From Arhodomonas sp052060015 (GTDB lineage: Bacteria > Pseudomonadota > Gammaproteobacteria > Nitrococcales > Nitrococcaceae): a stretch of DNA of 64,000 bases. Below the pieces are notes generated by a model. It saw nothing but the letters and a program-made list of their open reading frames with translations, had not been told where the DNA came from and made no database searches. Both the position numbers and the translations under genes were made by a program. The first letter of the stretch is position 1. The number at the start of each line of letters is the position of its first letter. Below, one piece after another: positions 53,392-61,122 of the stretch. The stretch is taken from the NCBI RefSeq assembly GCF_052060015.1, contig NZ_JBPODZ010000001.1, positions 248,001 to 312,000 of the forward strand, given 5' to 3'.

Positions 53392-53419
53392 GCCGGCCCC
53401 CTCGGGGCCGGCCGTCTTT
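53392..53419 (+). terminator. Rho-independent-type terminator after the peroxiredoxin
   Basis: A 9-bp perfect stem, GCCGGCCCC (53392-53400) with GGGGCCGGC (53404-53412), has a 3-nt loop and CGTCTTTC after it. It is 67 bp past the stop. The T-run is imperfect, so efficiency is unsure, but position and stem strength fit. Confidence 0.7.
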
Positions 53420-53521
53420 CCTCCCCGCCGCCTGCCGACATCGTTTGACCCCCGGGGGCCGCTGGCCTAGTGTTATCGGCGCTGAAAAAAGGTCAGACCA
53501 ACAAGATTCCCGGAGGCAGGC

Positions 53522-54526
53522 ATGATCCCAACGTTCAAGCAGATTTCCGTCGCCGCCGCATTGGCCGGCAGCATGGTGGCGGCCCCGCTGTCCGCGCAGG
53601 AGGGGGTTGCCGACATGGATCCGGTGAGCCTCAGGCTCGCCCACGTCGTCAATGAGCAGGACGGTTTCCATATCGCCGCCGAGCGCTTCGCCGAGCTGGT
53701 CGCGGAGCGCAGTGATGGCGCCATCGACATCGAGATCTATCCCAATGCCCAGCTCGGCGACGAGCGCACCCTGCTCGAGGGGATGCAGATCGGCACCGTG
53801 GACATGGGGGTGATCACCAATGGCCCGGTCGCCAACTTCGTCGAGGAGATCGCGGTCTTCGAGCTGCCGTTCCTCTTCCCCTCCCGCGAGGCGGCCTATA
53901 AGGTGCTGGACGGGCCGGTGGGTCAGGACCTGCTCGACGAGCTCGAGACGGTCAACCTCAAGGGCCTGGCCTATGCGGAGCGGGGCTTCCGCAATCTCAC
54001 CAACGACGTGCGCCCGGTCCATGCACCGGAGGACGTGGAGGGGCTGAAGATCCGGGTCATGGAGAATCCGGTCTACATCGACACCTTCCGGGCCCTGGGC
54101 GCCAACGCCGTCCCCATGGCCTGGACCGAGGCCCTGACGGCCATGCAGCAGGGCACCATCGACGGCCAGGAGAACCCGGTCAACGTCATCCATTCGTTCA
54201 AGCTCTACGAAGCACAGCAGCACATGTCCATGACCCGCCACACCTATGCGCCGGCGCTGTTCGTGATGAGCGCGAGCGTGTGGAACGGCCTCCCCGCAGA
54301 GGCCCAGGACATTCTCGAGCGTTCCGCCCAGGAGGCCGCGGAGCACGAGCGTCGGGTCAACGCGGAGATGGAGGAAGAACAGCTGCAGGCGCTGCGGGAT
54401 GCTGGCATGGAGCTGGTGATGGAGCCGGACGTGGCCGCGTTCCAAGAGGCGGTGCAGCCGGTCTACGAGGACTATGGTGAGCGCTTCGGGGCCTACCTGG
54501 AGCGTATCCGCGAGCAGCTGCAGTAG
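53522..54526 (+). CDS. dctP: TRAP transporter substrate-binding protein (DctP family)
   Basis: The 334-residue protein has a signal peptide (QISVAAALAGSMVAAPLSAQ). DctP fold elements are LRLAHVVNEQDGFHIAAERF, IDIEIYPNAQLGDERTLLEG, the carboxylate-binding Arg context LKIRVMENPVYIDTFRALGA (GLKIRVMEN), and NAVPMAWTEALTAMQQGTID, then GQENPVNVI. The conserved GQENP and R-x-(M)-E-N elements indicate an organic-acid or zwitterion ligand. It is the first gene of dctP-dctQ-dctM. A GC-rich stem-loop follows its stop, a common device that raises binding-protein expression over the permeases. Confidence 0.93.
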   Translation: MIPTFKQISVAAALAGSMVAAPLSAQEGVADMDPVSLRLAHVVNEQDGFHIAAERFAELVAERSDGAIDIEIYPNAQLGDERTLLEGMQIGTVDMGVITNGPVANFVEEIAVFELPFLFPSREAAYKVLDGPVGQDLLDELETVNLKGLAYAERGFRNLTNDVRPVHAPEDVEGLKIRVMENPVYIDTFRALGANAVPMAWTEALTAMQQGTIDGQENPVNVIHSFKLYEAQQHMSMTRHTYAPALFVMSASVWNGLPAEAQDILERSAQEAAEHERRVNAEMEEEQLQALRDAGMELVMEPDVAAFQEAVQPVYEDYGERFGAYLERIREQLQ

Positions 54527-54544
54527 CACGCTCATCCAGTAACC

Positions 54545-54569
54545 GCGCCGGGCCGCCCGGGCCCGGCGC
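54545..54569 (+). promoter_or_regulatory. Intra-operon stem-loop between dctP and dctQ
   Basis: A perfect 10-bp hairpin, GCGCCGGGCC (54545-54554) with GGCCCGGCGC (54560-54569), has loop GCCCG and lies 19 bp after the dctP stop and 14 bp before dctQ. There is no U-tract, so it is better read as an mRNA-stabilising or attenuating element than as a full terminator. Confidence 0.6.
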
Positions 54570-54582
54570 GCGGGGCAGGCCG

Positions 54583-55098
54583 ATGTTGACCATCCTGCAG
54601 GCCATCGAGCGCGGCTTGGACGCGGTGATCCGGCCCGTGGCCTTCGTGGCCCTGGCCGGTATGATCGTGGTAACGACGTTGCAGATTGTCTTCCGGGTCG
54701 CGTTTGACGCGATCAGCTGGTCCGAGGAGCTCGCCCGGTATCTGCTGGTCTGGACCACCTTCCTTGGGGCGACCCTGGCCTATCAGCGGGGCCGACATAT
54801 CGCGGTGACGGTGGTCGTGGACGCGCTGCCCGGCCCCCTGCGTCGGGTGGCACGGGTGCTGGCCCACGGCGCCTCGCTGGTGTTCTTCGCCGTGGTGATC
54901 GTGGCGGGCTGGCGGTATATGGCCCTGCAGGGCTTCCAGGTCTCTGCCTCCCTGCGTGTGCCCATGCCCTGGGTCTATGCGGTGATCCCCGGCTCCGCCG
55001 CGGTGATGGCCCTGTATGCCCTCGCGGACCTGCTGGAATCGTTGCTCGGCAGGGAACGCCCGGCGGGGAGTGCGACCCCGGAGACCGGCAACGGATGA
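54583..55098 (+). CDS. dctQ: TRAP transporter small permease (DctQ family)
   Basis: The 171-residue protein has four transmembrane helices: PVAFVALAGMIVVTTLQIVF, the conserved ISWSEELARYLLVWTTFLGA, ARVLAHGASLVFFAVVIVAG and WVYAVIPGSAAVMALYALAD. The WSEELARY and GATLAYQRGRHIAV signatures are typical of DctQ. The ATG at 54583 follows GGGGCAGGCCG. It forms the membrane complex with DctM and uses an ion gradient. It overlaps dctM by 4 bp (ATGA). Confidence 0.92.
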   Translation: MLTILQAIERGLDAVIRPVAFVALAGMIVVTTLQIVFRVAFDAISWSEELARYLLVWTTFLGATLAYQRGRHIAVTVVVDALPGPLRRVARVLAHGASLVFFAVVIVAGWRYMALQGFQVSASLRVPMPWVYAVIPGSAAVMALYALADLLESLLGRERPAGSATPETGNG

Positions 55099-56354
55099 GC
55101 GGCCTGCTGTTCGTCGCCTTCTTCGCGCTGTTGCTGCTTGGGGTACCGGTGGCGGTGGCCATCGGTCTGGCCGCCGTCGCCGCGCTGAGTGCGGACGGGG
55201 TGCCGCTGATGGTGGTGGTGCAGCGGATGTTCGCGGGCACCGACTCGTTCGCACTCATCGCGGTGCCCTTCTTCATCCTCGCCGGCGATCTCATGGCCTC
55301 GGGTCAGGTTAGTAAGAAGCTGGTGGACTTTGCCGATGCCCTGTTCGGCTTCCTCAAGGGCGGGTTGTCCATCGTCTCGGTGCTCGCGGGGATGTTCTTC
55401 GCCGCGATCTCCGGCTCCGGGGCCGCCACCACCGCGGCGGTGGGCTCCACCCTGATCCCGGAGCTCAAGCGCAAGGGCTACGACGAGGCCCCCGCCGCCA
55501 GCTTGATCGCCGCCAGCGGCACCATCGGTGTGGTGATCCCGCCGTCGGTGCCAATGATTATCTACGCGGTGCTCGCGGATCAGTCGGTGGCACGGCTGTT
55601 CCTCAACGGCTTCATCCCCGGGATCATCATGGGCCTGGGGTTGATGGCCATCGCCCTGGTACAGGCCCATGACCGCAACTACCCGCGGGGCAGCGCCCTG
55701 TCCCTGGGGCATATCTTGCGCACCCTCCGGGACGCCTTTTGGGGGCTGCTCACGCCGGTGATCATCCTCGGGGGTATCTTCTCGGGGGTGTTCACGCCCA
55801 GCGAGGCGGCGGTGGTGGCCGTGAACTACGCCCTGCTGGTCTCGCTGTTCGTTTACCGCGACCTCTCGCTGCGCGAGATCTATGCCCTGATGATCCGCTC
55901 GGTGCTCACCACCGGGGTGATCATGTTCGTCATCGCCACCTCTGCCGTCCTCTCGTGGACCCTGGCGAACTGGAACATCCCCACGGCGGTGGCCGAGTCG
56001 GTGCTCTCCCTGTCCGGCGAACCCCTGGTGATATTGCTGCTGATCACCGCGGTGATCCTGCTCACCGGCGTGTTCGTGGAGACCGCCAGCGCCCTGATCA
56101 TCCTCACCCCAGTGCTGCTGCCCCTGGTACGGGCCATGGACATCGACCTGATCCACTTCGGGGTGATCATGGTCATGGGCCTCGGCATCGGCATGGTCAC
56201 GCCCCCGGTGGCGATCAACCTGTACGTCGCATCCTCGATTACCGATCAGCCCCTCGAGCGCATTTCCCGGGCGGTGCTGCCCTATCTGGCGGTGCTGTTG
56301 GTGGTGCTGCTGATCGTGGTCTACGCCCCTGTGTTCCTGGGCCTGTCCGGATGA
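55095..56354 (+). CDS. dctM: TRAP transporter large permease (DctM family)
   Basis: The 419-residue protein has about 12 transmembrane helices. Signatures are LLLLGVPVAVAIGLAAVAAL, VQRMFAGTDSFALIAVPFFI, the conserved MFFAAISGSGAATTAAVGST and the IPPSVPMIIYAVLADQSVAR region, with the late VMGLGIGMVTPPVAINLYVA. These are the hallmark DctM motifs for substrate and cation translocation. Its start overlaps dctQ (ATGA). Two hairpins (56365-56379, GCGGGG/CCCCGC; 56392-56410, CGGGAT/ATCCCG) follow and may end the transcript. Confidence 0.94.
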   Translation: MSGLLFVAFFALLLLGVPVAVAIGLAAVAALSADGVPLMVVVQRMFAGTDSFALIAVPFFILAGDLMASGQVSKKLVDFADALFGFLKGGLSIVSVLAGMFFAAISGSGAATTAAVGSTLIPELKRKGYDEAPAASLIAASGTIGVVIPPSVPMIIYAVLADQSVARLFLNGFIPGIIMGLGLMAIALVQAHDRNYPRGSALSLGHILRTLRDAFWGLLTPVIILGGIFSGVFTPSEAAVVAVNYALLVSLFVYRDLSLREIYALMIRSVLTTGVIMFVIATSAVLSWTLANWNIPTAVAESVLSLSGEPLVILLLITAVILLTGVFVETASALIILTPVLLPLVRAMDIDLIHFGVIMVMGLGIGMVTPPVAINLYVASSITDQPLERISRAVLPYLAVLLVVLLIVVYAPVFLGLSG

Positions 56355-56434
56355 CCGGGTATTGGCGGGGCGCCCCCGCATAACGTAGATTCGGGATACT
56401 GCAAATCCCGTAGGCCGGGCGCGGGGGCGTGCTC

Positions 56435-56869
56435 ATGTATCGTGCCGATATACGGCTCAAGCGGATCCGTGACCCGGCGGAGGCCGGTGATGGCTACCGG
56501 GTCCTGGTGGATCGGGTGTGGCCCCGGGGCGTGGCCAAGGCGCAGGCGGCCGTGGATGAATGGGCGAAGGAACTCGCTCCCTCGCGGGAGCTCCGGCAGT
56601 GGTTCGCCCATGAGCCGGAGCGCTGGGAGGGCTTCCGCGAGCGGTACCGCCACGAGCTTGCCGAGGTGCCGCAGCCCCTTCGCCGGCTGGTAGAGCGTTG
56701 CGCGGCCGGGCCGGTGACCCTGCTCTTCGACGCCCGCGACCGCGAGCACAACCAGGCAGTGGTGCTGCGGGAGGTGCTGGCCGAGGAGCTAGAGGCCTGG
56801 TATGGGGCGGGGGAGCCCGCCTCTCCCGTGTGTTACGCCCGCCACGAGGGTGGTGAAGAACCCGGCTAA
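56435..56869 (+). CDS. DUF488 family protein (YeaO-like)
   Basis: The 144-residue protein has RIRDPAEAGDGYRVLVDRVW, PRGVAKAQAAVDEWAKELAP, SRELRQWFAHEPERWEGFR, RYRHELAEVP and VTLLFDARDREHNQAVVLRE. This is the DUF488/COG3189 pattern (VDRxWPRG, K-x-LAPS, RxWF, LLxaxxDxxxxxA). Function is unknown; members are small cytoplasmic proteins. I start at the ATG at 56435; a GTG two codons upstream is possible. It ends 13 bp before the convergent GlxA-family gene. Confidence 0.88.
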   Translation: MYRADIRLKRIRDPAEAGDGYRVLVDRVWPRGVAKAQAAVDEWAKELAPSRELRQWFAHEPERWEGFRERYRHELAEVPQPLRRLVERCAAGPVTLLFDARDREHNQAVVLREVLAEELEAWYGAGEPASPVCYARHEGGEEPG

Positions 56870-56882
56870 TGGCGGTTGCTGA

Positions 56883-57893
56883 TTATGGATCGTCGCCACC
56901 GGATTCCGCGCGGGTCTCGGTGGGGGAGCAGCCGAAACGCCTCCGATAGCGGCGTGCCAGATGGGAGGAGGAGGCGAACCCGCAGGCGGAGGCCACCTCC
57001 AGGATGCTGAGGGTGGACTGGCGCAGCAGGTCGTGGGCGCGGTCCAGGCGCAGCTCTAGGTGGAAGCGCCTCGGCGTGGTCGCGAAATGGCTCCGGAACA
57101 GCCGCTCGAGTTGGCGCACCGAGATCCCGGCCCGCCCGGCTATCTCCGCGGTCGTCAGCGGTTCGTCGAGGTGTTGGCGCATCACCTCCACGGCCTGCAG
57201 CAGCCTCGGGTGGCGGATGCGGTGCTTGCGCTCCAGGGACATCCGCTGGGCGGCGTGGGCGGGGCGTATGCTCGGGTGGATAGCCTGCTCGGCGACGGCA
57301 TTGGCCAGTGCCTCACCGTGATCCCGGGCGATAAGGTCGAGCATCATGTCCAGCCCGGCGACACCCCCCGAACAGGTCAACAGGTTGTGATCGGCCTCGT
57401 AGAGCTCATTGGTCACCTGCACCCTCGGGAATTCCTCGCGCAGGCTGTCGGCGTTCTCCCAATGGATGGTACAGCGGCGGTCCTGCAGCAGCCCGGCCCG
57501 CGCGAGCAGCAGGCTGCCGGTGGAGGTGGCCCCGAGAATGACACCGGTACGGGCGAGTTGGCGCAGCCACTGGGTGAGGGTGGCGCAGTCGAGCAACGCG
57601 GCATCGTAGCCGGCGACCACGAACAGCGCCGATAGCCCCTCGCCGTCACCGAAGCTGCGGGTGGGGCGGAAGACCATTTCATTGCTCGCGGTCACGGCCT
57701 CGTCGCCGAGGCAGTACAGTGGCCATTCGTAGAGGCGCCGGCCGGCGAGGCGGTTGGCCATGCGCAGCGGGTCGATGGCCGCCGCCAGTGAGATCATGGA
57801 GAACTGCGGCAGCAGGACGAAGCCCAGCTGCTGCGGCCGGTCCGCCGTTTCGTTCCCCGCCGGCTCGGGCTCATGGTCGATGCGCTCGGTCAT
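56883..57893 (-). CDS. GlxA-family AraC-type transcriptional regulator
   Basis: The 336-residue protein has a DJ-1/PfpI-like amidotransferase domain (about 20-195; LGFVLLPQFSMISLAAAIDP, LFVVAGYDAALLDCATLTQW, STGSLLLARAGLLQDRRCTI) without an evident catalytic Cys. A C-terminal AraC double HTH follows (QHLDEPLTTAEIAGRAGISV, RQLERLFRSHFATTPRRFHL, EVASACGFASSSHLARRYRR). GlxA/GbdR/CdhR-type regulators often control glycine betaine, carnitine or similar zwitterion catabolism (known for the family). It is co-directional with the M24 protein and oxygenase genes and 34 bp downstream, so it may regulate that operon. Confidence 0.9.
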   Translation of the reverse strand: MTERIDHEPEPAGNETADRPQQLGFVLLPQFSMISLAAAIDPLRMANRLAGRRLYEWPLYCLGDEAVTASNEMVFRPTRSFGDGEGLSALFVVAGYDAALLDCATLTQWLRQLARTGVILGATSTGSLLLARAGLLQDRRCTIHWENADSLREEFPRVQVTNELYEADHNLLTCSGGVAGLDMMLDLIARDHGEALANAVAEQAIHPSIRPAHAAQRMSLERKHRIRHPRLLQAVEVMRQHLDEPLTTAEIAGRAGISVRQLERLFRSHFATTPRRFHLELRLDRAHDLLRQSTLSILEVASACGFASSSHLARRYRRRFGCSPTETRAESGGDDP

Positions 57894-57927
57894 GGCCCCG
57901 CTATTGTGCCAGCACCGCGGCCCCGGT

Positions 57928-59208
57928 TCAGACGTGGCGGCCGAGCAGGGCCTCGTCGAAGGGGTACTTCGAGATCATCTCGACGCCGTCGTCGGTGATT
58001 AGTACTTCCTCCTCGAGCTTCACCCCCTCGGGGCCGTCCACCTCGCCGATGTAGCTCTCCACGCTCACCACCATGCCGGGCTCGAGCACGCCATCGCCGG
58101 TGAAGCGCTCGAAGTCCACGGAGTGGGCGACCAGCGGCGTTTCGCCGTGCATGCCGACGCCGTGGATGATCGATGGGTAGCGTCGGTCGAGGAAGCGTTC
58201 CGGGATGCGCCAGGCGCGCTCGGCGATGTCGCGGTAGCTCATCCCGGGGCGGAGGATGTCGATGTTGTGGTGCACCTGTTCCCAGGCCATCTGGTAGAGG
58301 CTTTGCTGATAGCCGCTGGGGCGGCCGGGGCCCACGTGGAAGGTGCGGGAGAAGTCGGAGTAGTAGCCGTTGCAGCCGATGGTGTCGGTGTCCAGGGCCA
58401 CCAGCTCCCCCGGGCGGATGACCCGGTCGCTGGCCTCGTTGAACCAGGGGTTGGTCCGCGGCCCCGAAGACAGCAGCCGGGTCTCGATGAACTCCCCACC
58501 GCCGCGGATCACCTCGCCGTACATGGTGGCGAACAGGTCCGTTTCGGTGGCGCCGGGGCGGATACTGCGCTCCACCGCCGCCACCGCGGCCTCGCTCGCG
58601 GCCATGGACTGGGCCAGGCAAGCGATCTCCTCGGGGGTCTTCAGCCGCCGGCAGTGCAGGGTGTCCTGCATGCAGTCCGCAACCTCCAGGCCCTGGGCCT
58701 CGAGGTTGAGCGCGAGCAGGTGGGAGCAGCGGTCGAGGCCCACCTTGACGTTGCCGCGGCCGTGGGCGCGCACCAGGTCCGCGATCTCCCGGGCGAACGG
58801 GTCGGCGCTGAGATTATCGCGCTGGTTCACCGCTGACCACACGACCTTGGAGGTGCGCGACTCGTCGATGGTCTCCAGCCAGGTGGAGACGTGGGCGCTG
58901 CCCGGATACTCGAACAGGATCACCGGCCCTTCCTGCGGGACGTAGATATAGCGCGTGGAGTTACGCAGGAAATAGCCGAACATGTTGCGCGAGCCGGTGG
59001 CGTAGCGCTGGTTGTAGGGGTCGAACAGGACCACGGCGGCGTAGCCCTGCTCGGCCATCATCGCGCGCAGGCGGCGCAGCCGGCCGGCGCGTAGCGCCTT
59101 GGGGTCGAAGCTCATGGGCACGCTGTCATAGTTGCCCACCGGGGCGGACGGAGTGACCGGCCGGCCGGTGTCGGGCAGCTCGACGTGCGGGTGAGTAAAG
59201 TCGTCCAC
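57928..59208 (-). CDS. M24-family metalloenzyme, DddP-like
   Basis: The 426-residue pita-bread protein has an N-terminal creatinase-like domain (1-190; FGYFLRNSTRYIYVPQEGPV, VILFEYPGSAHVSTWLETID) and a C-terminal M24 domain. Metal-ligand candidates are D273 and D275 (ALDTDTIG), D285 (GYYSDFSRT), H349 (SIIHGVGM), E384 (VVSVESYIG) and E399 (KLEEEVL). Their spacing equals that I recall for DddP DMSP lyase, and Tyr344 matches its conserved Tyr. The Asp recalled as catalytic in DddP corresponds to Gly355 (HGVGMHGETP). A DddP-related or other M24 hydrolase/lyase is therefore likely, with the substrate open. The start is a GTG at 59208 after CAGGAGACC. Confidence 0.82.
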   Translation of the reverse strand: MDDFTHPHVELPDTGRPVTPSAPVGNYDSVPMSFDPKALRAGRLRRLRAMMAEQGYAAVVLFDPYNQRYATGSRNMFGYFLRNSTRYIYVPQEGPVILFEYPGSAHVSTWLETIDESRTSKVVWSAVNQRDNLSADPFAREIADLVRAHGRGNVKVGLDRCSHLLALNLEAQGLEVADCMQDTLHCRRLKTPEEIACLAQSMAASEAAVAAVERSIRPGATETDLFATMYGEVIRGGGEFIETRLLSSGPRTNPWFNEASDRVIRPGELVALDTDTIGCNGYYSDFSRTFHVGPGRPSGYQQSLYQMAWEQVHHNIDILRPGMSYRDIAERAWRIPERFLDRRYPSIIHGVGMHGETPLVAHSVDFERFTGDGVLEPGMVVSVESYIGEVDGPEGVKLEEEVLITDDGVEMISKYPFDEALLGRHV

Positions 59209-59223
59209 GCTGGTCTCCTGCTT

Positions 59224-60108
59224 TCAGTCCGCGAGGTTGTCGCTGCGCTCCAGGCCCTCCTCGAGCTGACGCTCGTGGACCGGGGCCATGCGCCCGAAGA
59301 TCCGCTGGGCGCGCTCGGCACGGCCGATGAAGCCGGGCTCGCGGGCGTAGCCGAAGATCACCGTATGCCGCTCGGTCTCGCCGTGGACCCGGGCGACCCG
59401 GTGCAGGGAGTAGCGGCCGTAGAAGATCTGCAGATCGCCGGGCTCCAGGGACAGGGTCTTGACCGGTTCGCGGTCGCCCTCGAGCACCCGCTGGACGCCC
59501 TGGAAGTTCTCGTCCTCAGGGTTGCGGATCTGCGGGCAGTACTCGAAGTCGCCGCCACGCTCGGGCTTCTGGGTCATCATGGTGACGATGAACTCGTTGG
59601 TGTCGTAGTGCCAGGGGTGCTGGCAGCCGTCGCGCAGGACATTGATCACCAGCCCCGCCAGCGGGTCCGCGTACTCGTGGAGCTCCGGCTCCTCCATGGC
59701 CGCCGCGATGAAGCGCTGGAAGTCCGGGTTGTGGTAGATCCGGCGCACCGCGGTGTCCTGGGCGATGAGATCGCCGGCCACGAAGCCGTTGGTGCGGTCG
59801 CCGAAGACGTTCTTGGGGTGGTTGTCCGCAAGCGACGGGTCGCCGTCGGAGTTGTACGGGTTGGTGTGGGTCTCGTTGTAGTGGGCTCGCGGTGCGAGCT
59901 CCCGGGTCTCCTCGCGGATCGCGGCCAGCGCCTCCGGGCGGATGAAGCCCTTGAGCACGACGCAACCGTCGTCGTCGAGCTGGGCGCGACAGCGGCGCAG
60001 CAAATCCTCGCGGGCGTCGCCGCCCCGCTGGTGGATGGGATAGCGCTCCAGGTCCACCACGCCCGCCAGGGGGTGTTCTTCGGTGTTGTCTGCGATCACG
60101 GCACTCAT
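59224..60108 (-). CDS. 2-oxoglutarate/Fe(II) oxygenase, HalD/BesD-like family
   Basis: The 294-residue cupin-fold non-heme iron oxygenase has LDDDGCVVLKGFIRPEALAA, AHYNETHTNPYNSDGDPSLA and an HxD metal motif in GCQHPWHYDTNEFIVTMMT (H167, D169). The distal His is in IFYGRYSLHRVARVHGETE (H236), and an Arg that may bind 2-oxoglutarate lies in ETERHTVIFGY. The carboxylate ligand is retained, so hydroxylation, not halogenation, is expected. The ATG at 60108 follows CGAGGAG. It is the first gene of an operon with the M24 protein (15-bp gap) and GlxA-type regulator; a LysR gene is divergent. Confidence 0.85.
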   Translation of the reverse strand: MSAVIADNTEEHPLAGVVDLERYPIHQRGGDAREDLLRRCRAQLDDDGCVVLKGFIRPEALAAIREETRELAPRAHYNETHTNPYNSDGDPSLADNHPKNVFGDRTNGFVAGDLIAQDTAVRRIYHNPDFQRFIAAAMEEPELHEYADPLAGLVINVLRDGCQHPWHYDTNEFIVTMMTQKPERGGDFEYCPQIRNPEDENFQGVQRVLEGDREPVKTLSLEPGDLQIFYGRYSLHRVARVHGETERHTVIFGYAREPGFIGRAERAQRIFGRMAPVHERQLEEGLERSDNLAD

Positions 60109-60154
60109 GCTGGATTCTCCTCGGTTGCCGGAACTGGTCTTCATGCTAGGATGC

Positions 60155-60164
60155 ATTGATCAAT
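60155..60164. promoter_or_regulatory. Candidate LysR operator between the oxygenase and LysR genes
   Basis: ATTGATCAAT, a perfect 10-bp palindrome, lies in a 113-bp AT-rich divergent region. Its half TTGAT recurs at 60209 as AATTGATTGAGG. It is suitably placed to control both promoters, but no known box was matched. Confidence 0.35.
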
Positions 60165-60221
60165 AACAAAAACGATTAAGTGAAATAGATTCGTTGAAGA
60201 ACTTTAATTGATTGAGGTGGC

Positions 60222-61103
60222 ATGGATACGGATCTGTTCCGGGCGTTCGTGGCGGTGGCCGACAGCGGCGGTTTCAGCGCGGCGGCCAAGGGGCTGAACC
60301 GCACCCAGTCGGCAGTGAGCCTGCAGGTGCGACGGCTGGAGGAGCGCACCGGCGAGGCGCTGTTCGCGCGCACCAGCCGCTCGGTGGCGCTGACCGCCGC
60401 CGGCGAGGCCCTGCTCCCCTATGCCCGGCGGTTGTTGCGCTTGCAGGAGGAGGCGCTGGCCGCGGTGGGCGAGGCGGGCACCGGCAACGCCCTGCGTTTC
60501 GGCATCACCGATGAGCAGGCCCTGGCCTATCTCCCCGAAGTCCTCGGGCCCTTCCAGCGTAGCCACCCCGGGGTGCATCTGGAGATCACCTGCGACCTCA
60601 GCACCCGGCTGGTGGATGCCCTGGGCCAGGGGCTCCTCGACCTGGCACTGACCATCCGTCACCGGCGCACGGCCACCGGCGAGGTGGTCGCGAGGGAACC
60701 GCTGGTGTGGGTGGCGGCGGAGGATCTCCCGTTGCCCCCCAGGGGGGCGCTCCCGCTGGCGCTCAATCCCGAGGGTTGCCTGTACCGCGCGCAGGCCGTA
60801 TCCGCGCTCGGCCAGGCGGGTCGGGAGTGGCGCGTCGTCTATATCAGCCAGAGCGCCACCGGGATCAACCTCGCGGTGCAGGCGGGGCTGGCGGTGACCG
60901 TGAAGACGCCGCGCTCGGTGCCCGAGGGCTGCCGGGTCTTGGGGACCGCCGACGGGCTTCCGGAACTGCCGTGGGTCGCCATTGAGCTTCATCGTGCCCC
61001 CGGTATCGTCTCTGCCGAGGCGGACGCGTTCTCCGAGCAGTTACTCCGGGCTATCGGCGACACCGAGGGGGTGCGTCGGGTGGACGATGCGGTGTGGCAG
61101 TGA
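60222..61103 (+). CDS. LysR-family transcriptional regulator (beside the 2OG oxygenase)
   Basis: The 293-residue LysR protein has a winged helix (DTDLFRAFVAVADSGGFSAA, LNRTQSAVSLQVRRLEERTG, EALFARTSRSVALTAAGEALL). An effector domain follows (LRFGITDEQALAYLPEVLGP, LVDALGQGLLDLALTIRHRR, INLAVQAGLAVTVKTPRSVP). The ATG at 60222 lies after GAGG. It is divergent from the oxygenase-M24 operon and converges with the nitrilase-type gene (19-bp gap), so it probably controls one or both transcripts. Confidence 0.92.
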   Translation: MDTDLFRAFVAVADSGGFSAAAKGLNRTQSAVSLQVRRLEERTGEALFARTSRSVALTAAGEALLPYARRLLRLQEEALAAVGEAGTGNALRFGITDEQALAYLPEVLGPFQRSHPGVHLEITCDLSTRLVDALGQGLLDLALTIRHRRTATGEVVAREPLVWVAAEDLPLPPRGALPLALNPEGCLYRAQAVSALGQAGREWRVVYISQSATGINLAVQAGLAVTVKTPRSVPEGCRVLGTADGLPELPWVAIELHRAPGIVSAEADAFSEQLLRAIGDTEGVRRVDDAVWQ

Positions 61104-61122
61104 GCCCGGCGGGGGCCGGCGC

